A stretch of DNA of 64,000 bases from Burkholderia lata (GTDB lineage Bacteria > Pseudomonadota > Gammaproteobacteria > Burkholderiales > Burkholderiaceae). The stretch is from NCBI RefSeq assembly GCF_902499335.1, contig NZ_CABVQK010000018.1:124001-188000 (forward strand), given 5' to 3'. The translations under genes were made by a program, and so were the position numbers. Under the pieces are notes generated by a model, which saw nothing but the letters and a program-made list of their open reading frames with translations, was not told where the DNA came from and ran no database searches. Of the stretch, positions 48,065-56,434 are shown one piece after another (positions within the stretch are counted from its first letter, which is position 1; every line of letters begins with the position of its first letter).

Positions 48065-49390
48065 ATGAACCGCCCGGGCGCAGCGCGCCTTTTCTATGGC
48101 TGGTACGTGGTTGCGGCCGCGTTCGCCGTCACGTTCGTCGGTTTCGGCAGCGCGTACACGTTCAGCGCGTTCGTCGAGTCGCTGCAGCGGGATTTCGCCG
48201 CGTCGCGCGGGCAGATCTCGCTCGTGTTCTCGCTCGCTGGCTTCCTGTATTTCGGTTTCGGCATCGTCAGCGGGCCGCTGGCCGACCGCTTCGGTTCGCG
48301 GCGGCTGGCCATTGCCGGGATGCTGCTGACGGGCGCGGGGCTCGCGGCTGCCGGTGCTGCGCATACGCTGGTGCAGGTCTATGTCGCGTACGGTCTCGGT
48401 GTCGGTCTCGGCGTCGGCTGCGCATACGTGCCGGCCGTCGGCGCCGTGCAGCGCTGGTTCGTGCGCCGGCGCGGCTTCGCGTCGGGGCTCGCGGTCGCCG
48501 GGATCGGTGTCGGCACGCTGGTGATGCCACCGCTCGCGTCCGTGCTGATCGCGCACGCCGGCTGGCGCGGCGCGTATTTCACGCTGGCCGTGATCGCGGT
48601 CGTGATCGGCGCGGGGATGTCGCTGCTGATCGAGAACGATCCGTGCGGGCGGGGGCTGCTGCCGGACGGGGAGGCGGCGCATGAGCCCGTCGAAGGCAGC
48701 GGTGCGAAAGTCACCGTCACCGGGCGCGATGCGAGTGCTTCGGTGTCTGCCACCACCACGGGGCGCAAGCCGGCTGCCGCTTCGGCGCCTGCCGGCGCGA
48801 CGGTGCGCGAAGCCGTCACGTCGCGTCCGTTCGCGAGCCTCTACGCGGCATGCCTCATCTGCTCGTTCGGTGTGTTCGTCCCGTTCGTTCACCTCGTGCC
48901 GTACGCGCTCGATCATGGCGTCTCGTCATCGACGGCCGTGCTGCTGCTCGGCGCGATCGGCGTCGGCAGCACGGCCGGCCGGTTTTTCCTCGGCGGCCTC
49001 GCCGACCGCTTCGGCCGCCGCACGTCGCTGCTCGCGATGTTCGCGGGCATGGCGGTCGCGCTCGTCGCGTGGGCCGGTGCCGGCACCGTCTCGACGCTTG
49101 CCGCGTTCGCACTCGTGTTCGGCGTGTTCTACGGTGGCTGGGTGGCCGTGCTGCCGGCGGTCGTGATGGACTACTTCGGCGGCCGCAACGTGAGCGGGAT
49201 CATCGGCGTGCTTTACACGAGCGTCGCATTCGGCACGCTGATCGGGCCGACCGCGGCCGGCTTCATCTACGACGCGGGCGGCGGCTATCTCGTGCCGATC
49301 CTGGCCAGCGCCGCCGCGAATGCGATCGCCTTCGCGATCGTCGCGACGACGGGGCGTGTGTCGACGGTCGCACATGCGGCGCGCGGATAG
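48065..49390 (+). CDS. OFA-type MFS transporter (oxalate/formate antiporter-like)
   Basis: This 441-residue transporter has about 12 transmembrane helices with a Gly-rich loop (VAYGLGVGLGVGCAYVPAVG near residue 105). VQRWFVRRRGFASGLAVAGIG follows, and both match the oxalate/formate antiporter group. A long polar loop (about residues 197-245) joins the halves, and FFLGGLADRFGRR is the second-half MFS motif. Substrate is unknown, probably a small carboxylate. The ATG at 48065 follows GAGAGGAG. Confidence 0.92.
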   Translation: MNRPGAARLFYGWYVVAAAFAVTFVGFGSAYTFSAFVESLQRDFAASRGQISLVFSLAGFLYFGFGIVSGPLADRFGSRRLAIAGMLLTGAGLAAAGAAHTLVQVYVAYGLGVGLGVGCAYVPAVGAVQRWFVRRRGFASGLAVAGIGVGTLVMPPLASVLIAHAGWRGAYFTLAVIAVVIGAGMSLLIENDPCGRGLLPDGEAAHEPVEGSGAKVTVTGRDASASVSATTTGRKPAAASAPAGATVREAVTSRPFASLYAACLICSFGVFVPFVHLVPYALDHGVSSSTAVLLLGAIGVGSTAGRFFLGGLADRFGRRTSLLAMFAGMAVALVAWAGAGTVSTLAAFALVFGVFYGGWVAVLPAVVMDYFGGRNVSGIIGVLYTSVAFGTLIGPTAAGFIYDAGGGYLVPILASAAANAIAFAIVATTGRVSTVAHAARG

Positions 49391-49471
49391 GCGTGCTTCG
49401 GCCCGCGCACCGTCGCGAATTCCGGTAGGGTGGCCGGATCGTGAACCGAAGGCATGCAGCCGGGAGGCCCC

Positions 49472-49816
49472 ATGACATTCGACGAAGTCCGGCAGATCGC
49501 ATTGGCGTGGCGCGGTGTCGAGGAGGGCACGTCGTACGGCACGCCTGCACTCAAGGTGAAAGGCAAGATGCTCGCGCGGCTGCGCGAGGACGGCGACACG
49601 CTCGTCGTGAAGGGCGTCGGCCCCGACGAGCGCGCGTGGCTCATCGAATCGGAACCCGACGTCTATTACGTGACGGATCACTACGTCGGCTGGCCGATCG
49701 TACTGGTGCGGCTGTCGGTGGCCCATCCCGACGCCGTGAAAAACCTGCTTCTGCGAGAATGGCAGGCTGTCGTCCCCGCCAAATGGCGCGACGAGATGGC
49801 GCGCAGCGCGAACTGA
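49472..49816 (+). CDS. MmcQ/YjbR-family protein
   Basis: This 114-residue protein starts at the ATG at 49472, after GGGAGG. MTFDEVRQIALAWRGVEEGTSYGTPALKVKGKML is the N-terminal YjbR pattern (shown here in two joined parts, residues 1-15 and 16-34), and the C-terminus is LLREWQAVVPAKW. The family has a double-wing fold resembling DNA-binding domains; function is unresolved. No partner gene is evident. Confidence 0.88.
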   Translation: MTFDEVRQIALAWRGVEEGTSYGTPALKVKGKMLARLREDGDTLVVKGVGPDERAWLIESEPDVYYVTDHYVGWPIVLVRLSVAHPDAVKNLLLREWQAVVPAKWRDEMARSAN

Positions 49817-50232
49817 CACGCCGGTTGCGACTGGCTGCCCGACATCGCCGGGTGCCTGCGGCGCGCTCGCGAGCCACCGCGAACGGGTACAAGCGTTGCA
49901 TCGATCGCCGTCGATGCAACAAGTGGTTCCATCGAAATTCTTCAATTGGTTCTTAGTGAAGAACCGTTTGATGCTTACACTCCTTCGCTTCGAAGGCAGC
50001 TGACGAAAGCCGACGGAATGGGCGCACGCGATGCGCCGGCGCCCTGCGCACCGCATCGCACCCGCAGCTTCGCAGAACTGCGTTGCGCACCCTTCCGGAA
50101 CGGCCCCCGATCCGGCTGAGCGCCTGCATCCCGTGCACGCGCCGCGTCCGGCCCGGCTCAAGAACCACAATCCCCCGTGCTGCCTTCACGCGATACCCGG
50201 CCATACCGGAACCGTTTTTTGGAGAGAGACAG
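49817..50232. other. Intergenic region upstream of the GabP-like permease
   Basis: These 416 bases hold no supported gene. They contain a perfect 10-bp inverted repeat (GTTGCATCGA and TCGATGCAAC, 49895-49920) and a hairpin GGTTCTT-AGTG-AAGAACC (49948-49965). Both may be operators for the permease gene downstream. A frame that stays open through 50083-50232 is GC-biased and not convincing. Confidence 0.45.
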
Positions 50233-51624
50233 ATGAGTGGAAGCAACACAGGCCTCGGTACGGGCCTGAAGCAGCGGCACGTGACGATGATGTCGATTGC
50301 CGGCGTGATCGGCGCGGGCCTGTTCGTCGGCTCCGGCCACGCCATCGCGGAAGCCGGCCCGGCGTCGATCCTCGCGTATGCGATCGCGGGTGTGCTGGTC
50401 GTGCTGGTGATGCGCATGCTCGGCGAGATGGCCGTCGCGCATCCGGACAGCGGTTCGTTCTCCACCTATGCCGATCGCGCGATCGGCCATTGGGCCGGTT
50501 TCTCGATCGGCTGGCTGTACTGGTGGTTCTGGGTGCTCGTGATCCCGATCGAGGCGACCGCCGCCGCGACCATCCTGAATGCGTGGTTCCCCGGCGTTGC
50601 AACCTGGGTCTTTGCGCTCGGCATCACGCTGGTGCTGACGGTGACCAACCTCTTCTCGGTCAAGAATTACGGCGAATTCGAATTCTGGTTCGCGCTGATC
50701 AAGGTCGTCGCGATCGTCGTGTTCCTGTGCATCGGCGGCGCGGCGATCGTCGGCATCATTCCCGCCCCCGCCGTGTCGGGCGTGTCGAACCTGTTCGTGC
50801 ATGACGGCTTCATGCCGCACGGCGCAGGCGCGGTGCTCGCGGCGATGCTGACGACGATGTTCTCTTTCCTCGGCACCGAGATCGTGACGATCGCGGCCGC
50901 CGAATCGGACAACCCGCAACGCCAGATCGTGCGCGCGACCAACTCGGTGATCTGGCGCATCACGCTGTTCTATCTCGGCTCGATCCTCGTCGTCGCAGCC
51001 ATCGTGCCGTGGAACGACCCGTTGCTGCCGAAGCACGGCTCGTATCAGCGCGCGATGGAGCTGATCGGCATCCCGAACGCGAAGGCGATCATCGACGTGA
51101 TAGTGCTCGTGTCGGTCGCGAGCTGCCTGAATTCGGCGCTGTACACCGCTTCCCGGATGCTGTTCTCGCTGTCCAGGCGCAAGGATGCGCCCGCGTTCCT
51201 GCACCGTACCGATTCGACCGGCACGCCGCGCGCGGCGGTGCTCGCATCGACCGCGTTCGGCTTCCTGACCGTGATCGCGAACTACCTGATGCCGGAGCAG
51301 GTGTTCGGCTTCCTGCTTGCGACGTCGGGTGCGATCGCGCTGCTCGTGTATCTCGTGATCGCGATCTCGCAGTTGCGGATGCGCAAGACGCTCGAATCGA
51401 GCGGCGCGGACCTGACGCTGCGGATGTGGCTGTTCCCGTGGCTCACGTGGGCCGTGATCCTGTTCATCTGCGGCACGCTGACCGTGATGTTCGTCAGTGA
51501 GGATCACCGGATGGAAGTGGGTGCGACGGCCGTGTTGGCGTTGATCGTGCTGCTGGCGTCGTGGCTGAACAAGCGTGGTCGCGATGCGCAGGCGAGTGAA
51601 GGGCGGCGCGTGTCGGCGACTTGA
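50233..51624 (+). CDS. GabP-like amino acid permease (APC superfamily)
   Basis: This 463-residue permease has about 12 transmembrane segments. Its start (GLKQRHVTMMSIAGVIGAGLFVGSG, residues 11-35) matches the AAT/GABA permease branch, including the GVIGAGLF backbone motif. SFLGTEIVTIAAAESDNPQRQI lies near residue 215. It may import GABA or a related amino acid, but transported substrate cannot be read with certainty. The ATG at 50233 follows GGAGAGAGA. It ends at a strong terminator. Confidence 0.88.
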   Translation: MSGSNTGLGTGLKQRHVTMMSIAGVIGAGLFVGSGHAIAEAGPASILAYAIAGVLVVLVMRMLGEMAVAHPDSGSFSTYADRAIGHWAGFSIGWLYWWFWVLVIPIEATAAATILNAWFPGVATWVFALGITLVLTVTNLFSVKNYGEFEFWFALIKVVAIVVFLCIGGAAIVGIIPAPAVSGVSNLFVHDGFMPHGAGAVLAAMLTTMFSFLGTEIVTIAAAESDNPQRQIVRATNSVIWRITLFYLGSILVVAAIVPWNDPLLPKHGSYQRAMELIGIPNAKAIIDVIVLVSVASCLNSALYTASRMLFSLSRRKDAPAFLHRTDSTGTPRAAVLASTAFGFLTVIANYLMPEQVFGFLLATSGAIALLVYLVIAISQLRMRKTLESSGADLTLRMWLFPWLTWAVILFICGTLTVMFVSEDHRMEVGATAVLALIVLLASWLNKRGRDAQASEGRRVSAT

Positions 51625-51664
51625 TGGCGTGAAGTGATGGCGGGCGGAACGTCCGCGTCACGAA

Positions 51665-51700
51665 AAATGGCCCGATCGGCGAATGCCGGTCGGGCCATTT
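51665..51700. terminator. Bidirectional terminator after the GabP-like permease
   Basis: AAATGGCCCGA (51665-51675) pairs with TCGGGCCATTT (51690-51700), with an inner CGGC/GCCG pair. T-rich sequence follows in the plus direction. Confidence 0.85.
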
Positions 51701-51761
51701 GTTTTTCTGAACTCACCAGCGGATTTCAGCAGCGACACTCCGGCGTGCCGGCATCCTCGTA

Positions 51762-52187
51762 TCAGGATGGTTTCCGCTCGCCAGTTGCCGACAATTTCTT
51801 CGCCATCTTCTTTGTCGATGCCGTTGCGCAGATCGCCTTCGCCGCAGGAAGCATCGAGCCGTCACCCCATTCCTTGTGAGCCGACTTTTCGCAGGATGCG
51901 TCTCGCGCCTTCTTCCATTTTGAGATCCGTGCCTCGAGCGACGCTTTACGATCCGGGTGTTCGCTGACCTGCTTGTTGACGACTTTCTGTAGTTCGCGCT
52001 CGGCGACGATCTGGTCGCGCCAGGCGCAGAAATTCATGCTGGCTTGGCTCGAGTCGCAGTTGTTGAGCAATGCGGCAACTTCGCTGGCCGGTAACCCGCT
52101 GCGCGCCGATATCTCGTCGGCTGGTGTCTGGTCTGCGAACGCCGTCGCCGACACCACCATGAACAGCAACAGGCAGTGCTTTTTCAT
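51762..52187 (-). CDS. Exported LprI-like (DUF1311) protein, candidate immunity protein
   Basis: This 141-residue protein has a signal peptide (MKKHCLLLFMVVSATAFADQ, cleavage near residue 19). The mature domain carries the four-cysteine DUF1311/LprI pattern: NNCDSSQASMNFCAW, RDASCEKSAHKEWGDGS and AKAICATAS. LprI of Mycobacterium inhibits lysozyme. The start codon overlaps the stop of the GH24 lysozyme gene by four bases. That pairing suggests that this protein protects the periplasm from the lysozyme. The inhibitor role is inferred. The 3' end meets the terminator at 51665-51700. Confidence 0.82.
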   Translation of the reverse strand: MKKHCLLLFMVVSATAFADQTPADEISARSGLPASEVAALLNNCDSSQASMNFCAWRDQIVAERELQKVVNKQVSEHPDRKASLEARISKWKKARDASCEKSAHKEWGDGSMLPAAKAICATASTKKMAKKLSATGERKPS

Positions 52188-52681
52188 CGCGTCCTCTGGG
52201 GTTGGAACGGCGCGGATTCCAGGCGTCGGCGGTTAACCAGGCCGTTCGATCGAATTGCGCGAAGGCGGCGCCCTTGGGCGTCGCGCGGGTGGATGTAGAC
52301 GCGCTGGTTCATGTGCGATACGACACCGGTATCGTTGTTCTGATTCGCGGACTGCAGCGCCGCCAGTGCGCCGGTATTGCCTGCGTTATAGGTATAGCTG
52401 ACCAGCTCATCGAATTGCGCCTGTGTGAGTTCGCGCTGTGTGACGCTCCTGCGCACTTGAGATTCTGCGGTGCTCACGCGGGCCGCCAACTGTGCATTGA
52501 CCTGTGCTGGCGTTACCGGGCGGCGCAATTCCTCGGGTGTGCATGGTCCGCTGTGCGCGAGCGTTCCCACGCCGAAGGTACAGTTGTTCGCCTGATCGTT
52601 GTAATAGTGCATGACCGCTTGTTCGCGGTCACGCAGCGCCGCCCAGCCGGCTTCGCTCAGGCGCATGTTTTCGTTTGCCAT
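52184..52681 (-). CDS. GH24 (T4/P22-type) lysozyme, candidate antibacterial effector
   Basis: This 165-residue protein has the GH24 catalytic triad spaced exactly as in T4 lysozyme: Glu20 in DREQAV, Asp29 in YYND, Thr35 in NNCTFGVG. FDELVSYTYNAGNTGAL later matches the family. There is no signal peptide or signal-arrest helix. It therefore needs another route to reach peptidoglycan, such as a T6SS or cell lysis. GAGAGG lies six bases before the ATG at 52681. The base composition is visibly less GC-rich than neighbouring genes. A prophage endolysin remnant is the main alternative. Confidence 0.85.
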   Translation of the reverse strand: MANENMRLSEAGWAALRDREQAVMHYYNDQANNCTFGVGTLAHSGPCTPEELRRPVTPAQVNAQLAARVSTAESQVRRSVTQRELTQAQFDELVSYTYNAGNTGALAALQSANQNNDTGVVSHMNQRVYIHPRDAQGRRLRAIRSNGLVNRRRLESAPFQPQRTR

Positions 52682-52992
52682 CCTTGTCCTCTCAGTGCTT
52701 TTTTCTGGGCCCACGACGGTCACGAGGGCAGGGCACTTTATCATCGGGCTGTTACGACAAGAAGGTTGTGGCGCCCCGTGCTGCGCGGGCCGCTACGCTC
52801 GACCGTTGCAGGACACTCCACTTTCGGGGGCCGAGATGCTTGGTCTGGGTGACAATACCTTCGACAAGATGGTTACAGTCAGTCAACTCGAGTTGAACGA
52901 CGCCGGACACATAAAAACAAAAAACCCCTTGCGGCGCCGAGGCCGCAAGGGGTTTTCCTTTCCGCGTATCGCAGTACGCCGGGGTTATTCGC
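52682..52992. other. Intergenic region upstream of the lysozyme gene
   Basis: These 311 bases hold the ychF terminator and no firmly supported gene. A perfect 14-base palindrome, TCAACTCGAGTTGA (52883-52896), lies upstream of the lysozyme gene. A plus-strand frame starting at 52835 (MLGLGDNTFDKMV) runs into the terminator and is more likely a gene remnant than a working gene. Confidence 0.45.
52921..52956 (-). terminator. Intrinsic terminator of ychF
   Basis: AAAACCCCTTGCGGC (52921-52935) pairs with GCCGCAAGGGGTTTT (52942-52956). On the minus strand the stem is followed by a T-rich run, as expected for termination of ychF. Confidence 0.9.
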
Positions 52993-54087
52993 TCAGACGT
53001 TGAACAGGAAGTTCATCACGTCGCCGTCGTGCACGACATATTCCTTCCCTTCCGCGCGCATCTTGCCGGCTTCCTTCGCACCCTGTTCACCCTTGTACGA
53101 GACGAAGTCGTCGAACGCGATCGTCTGTGCACGGATGAAGCCGCGCTCGAAGTCGGTGTGGATCACGCCGGCCGCCTGCGGGGCCGTGTCGCCGATATGG
53201 ATCGTCCACGCGCGCACTTCCTTCACGCCCGCGGTGAAGTAGGTCTGCAGGCCGAGCAGCTTGAAGCCCGCGCGGATCACGCGGTCGAGGCCCGGCTCTT
53301 CCATGCCCATGTCGGCGAGGAACGCTTCCTTGTCCGCGTCGTCGAGATCGGCGATTTCCGCCTCGATCGCCGCGCACACGGCCACGACCGGCGCGTTCTC
53401 GCTTTCCGCGTACTTGCGCACCGCGTCGAGGTGCGGGTTGTTCTCGAAGCCGTCGTCCTTCACGTTGGCGACATACATCGTCGGCTTCGCGGTAATCAGG
53501 CAGAACGGCTTGAGCAGCGCCTGTTCGTCGTCCGACAGCGCGAGGCCGCGCACGGCCTTGCCCTGGTCGAGCTGCGCGCGCACCTTCTCGAGCACCGCGA
53601 CGAGCTTCGCCGCTTCCTTGTCGTTGCCCGACTTCGCGGCCTTCGAGTAGCGCGTGAGCGCCTTCTCGACGGTGCCGAGGTCGGCGAGCGCGAGTTCGGT
53701 GTTGATCACTTCGATGTCGTCGATCGGGCTGACCTTGCCGGCGACGTGAATGACGTTCTCGTCCTCGAAGCAGCGCACGACGTGCGTGATCGCATCGGTT
53801 TCGCGGATGTTCGCGAGGAACTGGTTGCCGAGGCCTTCACCCTTGCTCGCGCCCGCGACGAGGCCCGCGATGTCGACGAATTCGACGACGGCCGGCACGA
53901 CACGCTCCGGCTTGACGATCTCGGAGAGCGCCTTCAGGCGCGTATCGGGCACTTCGACGATGCCGACGTTCGGCTCGATCGTGCAGAACGGGTAGTTCTC
54001 GGCGGCGATGCCGGCCTTGGTCAGCGCATTGAACAGGGTGGACTTGCCGACGTTGGGCAAGCCGACGATGCCGCATTTGAGACTCAT
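52993..54087 (-). CDS. ychF: Ribosome-binding ATPase YchF (Obg family)
   Basis: This 364-residue protein has the G1 motif GLPNVGKST at residues 9-17, followed by the [12 protein letters not shown] loop and the [14 protein letters not shown] switch. A central coiled coil follows, and a C-terminal TGS domain ([16 protein letters not shown] at the end). YchF prefers ATP over GTP and associates with ribosomes, with roles in oxidative stress. The start at 54087 ([11 protein letters not shown]) is universal for the family. Frame extension upstream runs into the UbiH shadow. Confidence 0.97.
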   Translation of the reverse strand: MSLKCGIVGLPNVGKSTLFNALTKAGIAAENYPFCTIEPNVGIVEVPDTRLKALSEIVKPERVVPAVVEFVDIAGLVAGASKGEGLGNQFLANIRETDAITHVVRCFEDENVIHVAGKVSPIDDIEVINTELALADLGTVEKALTRYSKAAKSGNDKEAAKLVAVLEKVRAQLDQGKAVRGLALSDDEQALLKPFCLITAKPTMYVANVKDDGFENNPHLDAVRKYAESENAPVVAVCAAIEAEIADLDDADKEAFLADMGMEEPGLDRVIRAGFKLLGLQTYFTAGVKEVRAWTIHIGDTAPQAAGVIHTDFERGFIRAQTIAFDDFVSYKGEQGAKEAGKMRAEGKEYVVHDGDVMNFLFNV

Positions 54088-54329
54088 GGAATCCTTCGGA
54101 CGGGTAAGGCGGCGCGGCCGGACAGGGCACGGCGGCGCGGGAAAAAAGGGCGGCCGGCGCTTGGGACGCGGCGGGCCGACGGTCAAAGTCGCTATTGTAC
54201 CGTGCCGACGCCCTGGATTCCGGGCTGGCGCCGAACGGCCGATGCGGCGGGGCGCCGCGCTGCCGCATCGGCCTGCGATTCTGCTGATTTCCCGCAAAGT
54301 CCGGCCGCGTAAGGGTTTGGCCCCGCGGC

Positions 54330-54335
54330 TATAAT
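54330..54335 (+). promoter_or_regulatory. Possible -10 element giving a leaderless mRNA
   Basis: A perfect TATAAT lies seven bases before the ATG at 54343 and overlaps the ATG at 54334. Transcription would begin at or next to the A of the second ATG. No good -35 element is visible at the proper distance. Confidence 0.4.
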
Positions 54336-54342
54336 GCCCGCC

Positions 54343-55512
54343 ATGACTGCCCACCACACCTTCGACGTCGCCGTGGTCGGCGGCGGGCTCGTCGGCAAGA
54401 CGGCCGCGCTCGCGCTGACCCAGTCCGGCTACAAGACAGCCTTGCTTGCCCAGCCGGCCACGCCGCGTCCCGCCGATCTCGCGTTCGACACGCGTGTCTA
54501 CGCGCTGTCCTCCAGTTCGCAGGCGCTGCTCGAGCGACTGCGGGTCTGGCAGGCGCTCGATCACAGCCGGCTCGCACCGGTCTACGACATGCGCGTGTAC
54601 GGCGATGCCCACGCGGAGCTGCATTTCTCCGCGTACCAGGCTTCCGTGCCGCAGCTCGCGTGGATCGCCGAATCGTCTCTGGTCGAGGCGTCGCTCGACG
54701 CCGCGCTGCGGTTCCAGCCGAACCTCACGTGGTTCGATGCGCGCGCGCAGGGCTTCGACGTGCGCGACGACGCGGCCGTGCTCACGCTGTCGTCGGGGCA
54801 GGTGCTGGAAGCGGACCTCGTCGTCGGCGCGGACGGCGCGCATTCGTGGGTGCGCTCGCAAATGGGGGCCAAAATCGAACGGCGCGACTACCGGCAGACG
54901 GGCGTCGTCGCGAATTTCAAGGCGTCGCTGCCGCACCGCGAGACGGCCTACCAGTGGTTCCACGAAGGCGAGATCGTCGCGCTGCTGCCGCTGCCGGACG
55001 GCCATGTGTCGCTCGTCTGGTCCGCGCATACCGCGCATGCGGACGAATTGCTCGCACTCGATCCGGCGCAGCTCGCGGCCGAGGTCGAGCGCGTGTCGCA
55101 TGGCCAGGTCGGCACGCTCGACTGCGTGACGCCGGCCGCCGGCTTCCCGCTGGCGCTGCAGACGGTCGACAAGCTGATCGCGCCGCGCGTCGCGCTCGTC
55201 GGCGATGCCGCGCACCTGATCCACCCGCTCGCGGGGCAGGGGATGAACCTCGGGCTGCGCGACGTCGCGGCGCTTGCCGACGCGATCGCGGGCAAGGAAA
55301 GCTTCCGCAACCTCGGCGACACGGTGCTGCTGCGCCGCTACGAGCGTTCGCGCCGCGAGGACATCCGCGCACTGATGGTCGCGACCGACGGGCTGCAGCG
55401 GCTGTTCGCGGTGCCGGGCTCGCTCGCGAAGGCCGTGCGCAACGCGGGCATGGCCTTCGTCGGCGCGCAGCCGCTCGTGAAGCGCTGGCTCGTGTCGGCC
55501 GCGCTCGGCTGA
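54343..55512 (+). CDS. UbiH/VisC-family FAD-dependent hydroxylase
   Basis: This 389-residue flavin monooxygenase belongs to the UbiH/UbiF/VisC group that hydroxylates the ubiquinone ring. [17 protein letters not shown] is the FAD dinucleotide motif, [14 protein letters not shown] the second FAD motif, and [20 protein letters not shown] the GD motif. It may act at one of the ring positions; which one cannot be told. I favour the ATG at 54343 ([13 protein letters not shown]), because a TATAAT covers the ATG at 54334. It precedes dsbC on the same strand. Confidence 0.9.
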   Translation: MTAHHTFDVAVVGGGLVGKTAALALTQSGYKTALLAQPATPRPADLAFDTRVYALSSSSQALLERLRVWQALDHSRLAPVYDMRVYGDAHAELHFSAYQASVPQLAWIAESSLVEASLDAALRFQPNLTWFDARAQGFDVRDDAAVLTLSSGQVLEADLVVGADGAHSWVRSQMGAKIERRDYRQTGVVANFKASLPHRETAYQWFHEGEIVALLPLPDGHVSLVWSAHTAHADELLALDPAQLAAEVERVSHGQVGTLDCVTPAAGFPLALQTVDKLIAPRVALVGDAAHLIHPLAGQGMNLGLRDVAALADAIAGKESFRNLGDTVLLRRYERSRREDIRALMVATDGLQRLFAVPGSLAKAVRNAGMAFVGAQPLVKRWLVSAALG

Positions 55513-55602
55513 TCGAACCTTCGGCCGCTTCGCCGGTCGGACACGGTTCCGTTACGGCGTACACTGTGCCGTGCACACCGATTGAGCTGAAGGAAGATTT
55601 CG

Positions 55603-56331
55603 ATGAAAAAAACGATCCGCATCGCGTCGCTGGCGCTGGCCGTCACGATGGCGACGCTTGGCTGCACCGCGCAGGCCGACCAGACCACCGACAAGCTGAA
55701 AGCTACGCTGCAGGCCCGCCTCGGCAGCGACGCGCCGATCAAGAGCGTGTCGAAATCGCCGGTCGCGGGCCTTTACGAAGTGAACCTCGGCTCGCAGATC
55801 ATCTATAGCGATGCAGCCGGCGACTACGTGCTGCTCGGCGATCTCGTCGACACCAAGACGCACAAGAACCTGACCGACGCACGCCTGTCCGAAATCAACA
55901 AGATCGACTTCGCGAGCCTGCCGTTCGCGAATGCGATCAAGGTCGTCAAGGGCAACGGTGCGCGCAAGATCGCGGTGTTCTCCGATCCGAACTGCCCGTA
56001 CTGCAAGAAGCTCGAGACGACGCTGCAGTCGGTCGACAACGTGACCGTCTACACGTTCCTGTACCCGGTGCTGTCGCCGGATTCGACCGCGAAGTCGAAG
56101 GCGATCTGGTGTGCGACCGACCGCGCGAAAACGTGGGAGGGCTGGATGCTCGACCACCGCGCACCGTCCGGCGCCGGCACCTGCGATACCACCGCGCTCG
56201 ACAAGAACCTCGCGCTCGGCCGCGGGATGAACGTCACGGGCACGCCGACGATCTTCCTGCCGGACGGCCGTCGCCTGCCGGGCGCCGTGTCGGCCGACCA
56301 GCTCAACCAGGCGCTCGCCTCGAGCAAGTAA
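55603..56331 (+). CDS. dsbC: Thiol:disulfide interchange protein DsbC
   Basis: This 242-residue periplasmic isomerase corrects wrong disulphides. It has a signal peptide ending near TAQAD (about residue 25), an N-terminal dimerisation domain, and a thioredoxin domain with active site CPYC (Cys131 and Cys134). The cis-proline loop is VTGTPTIFLP. A second cysteine pair (WCATD, TCDTT) is structural, as in E. coli DsbC. GAAGGAAG precedes the ATG at 55603. The electron donor DsbD is not in the window. Confidence 0.95.
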   Translation: MKKTIRIASLALAVTMATLGCTAQADQTTDKLKATLQARLGSDAPIKSVSKSPVAGLYEVNLGSQIIYSDAAGDYVLLGDLVDTKTHKNLTDARLSEINKIDFASLPFANAIKVVKGNGARKIAVFSDPNCPYCKKLETTLQSVDNVTVYTFLYPVLSPDSTAKSKAIWCATDRAKTWEGWMLDHRAPSGAGTCDTTALDKNLALGRGMNVTGTPTIFLPDGRRLPGAVSADQLNQALASSK

Positions 56332-56434
56332 CCGACGACACGCCGGGCCGCATGGCCTGGCCAGCGAGGGGCGCCCGCATCTGCCGGCGCCTCTCTTCGT
56401 TTCCGCCGCCGTATTCGACCGACCGATTGCCACG

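Noticed and set aside
50083-50232. Upstream extension of the GabP-like permease frame
   Set aside because: The extra residues lack membrane character, and the ATG at 50233 has a strong GGAGAGAGA ribosome binding site directly upstream.
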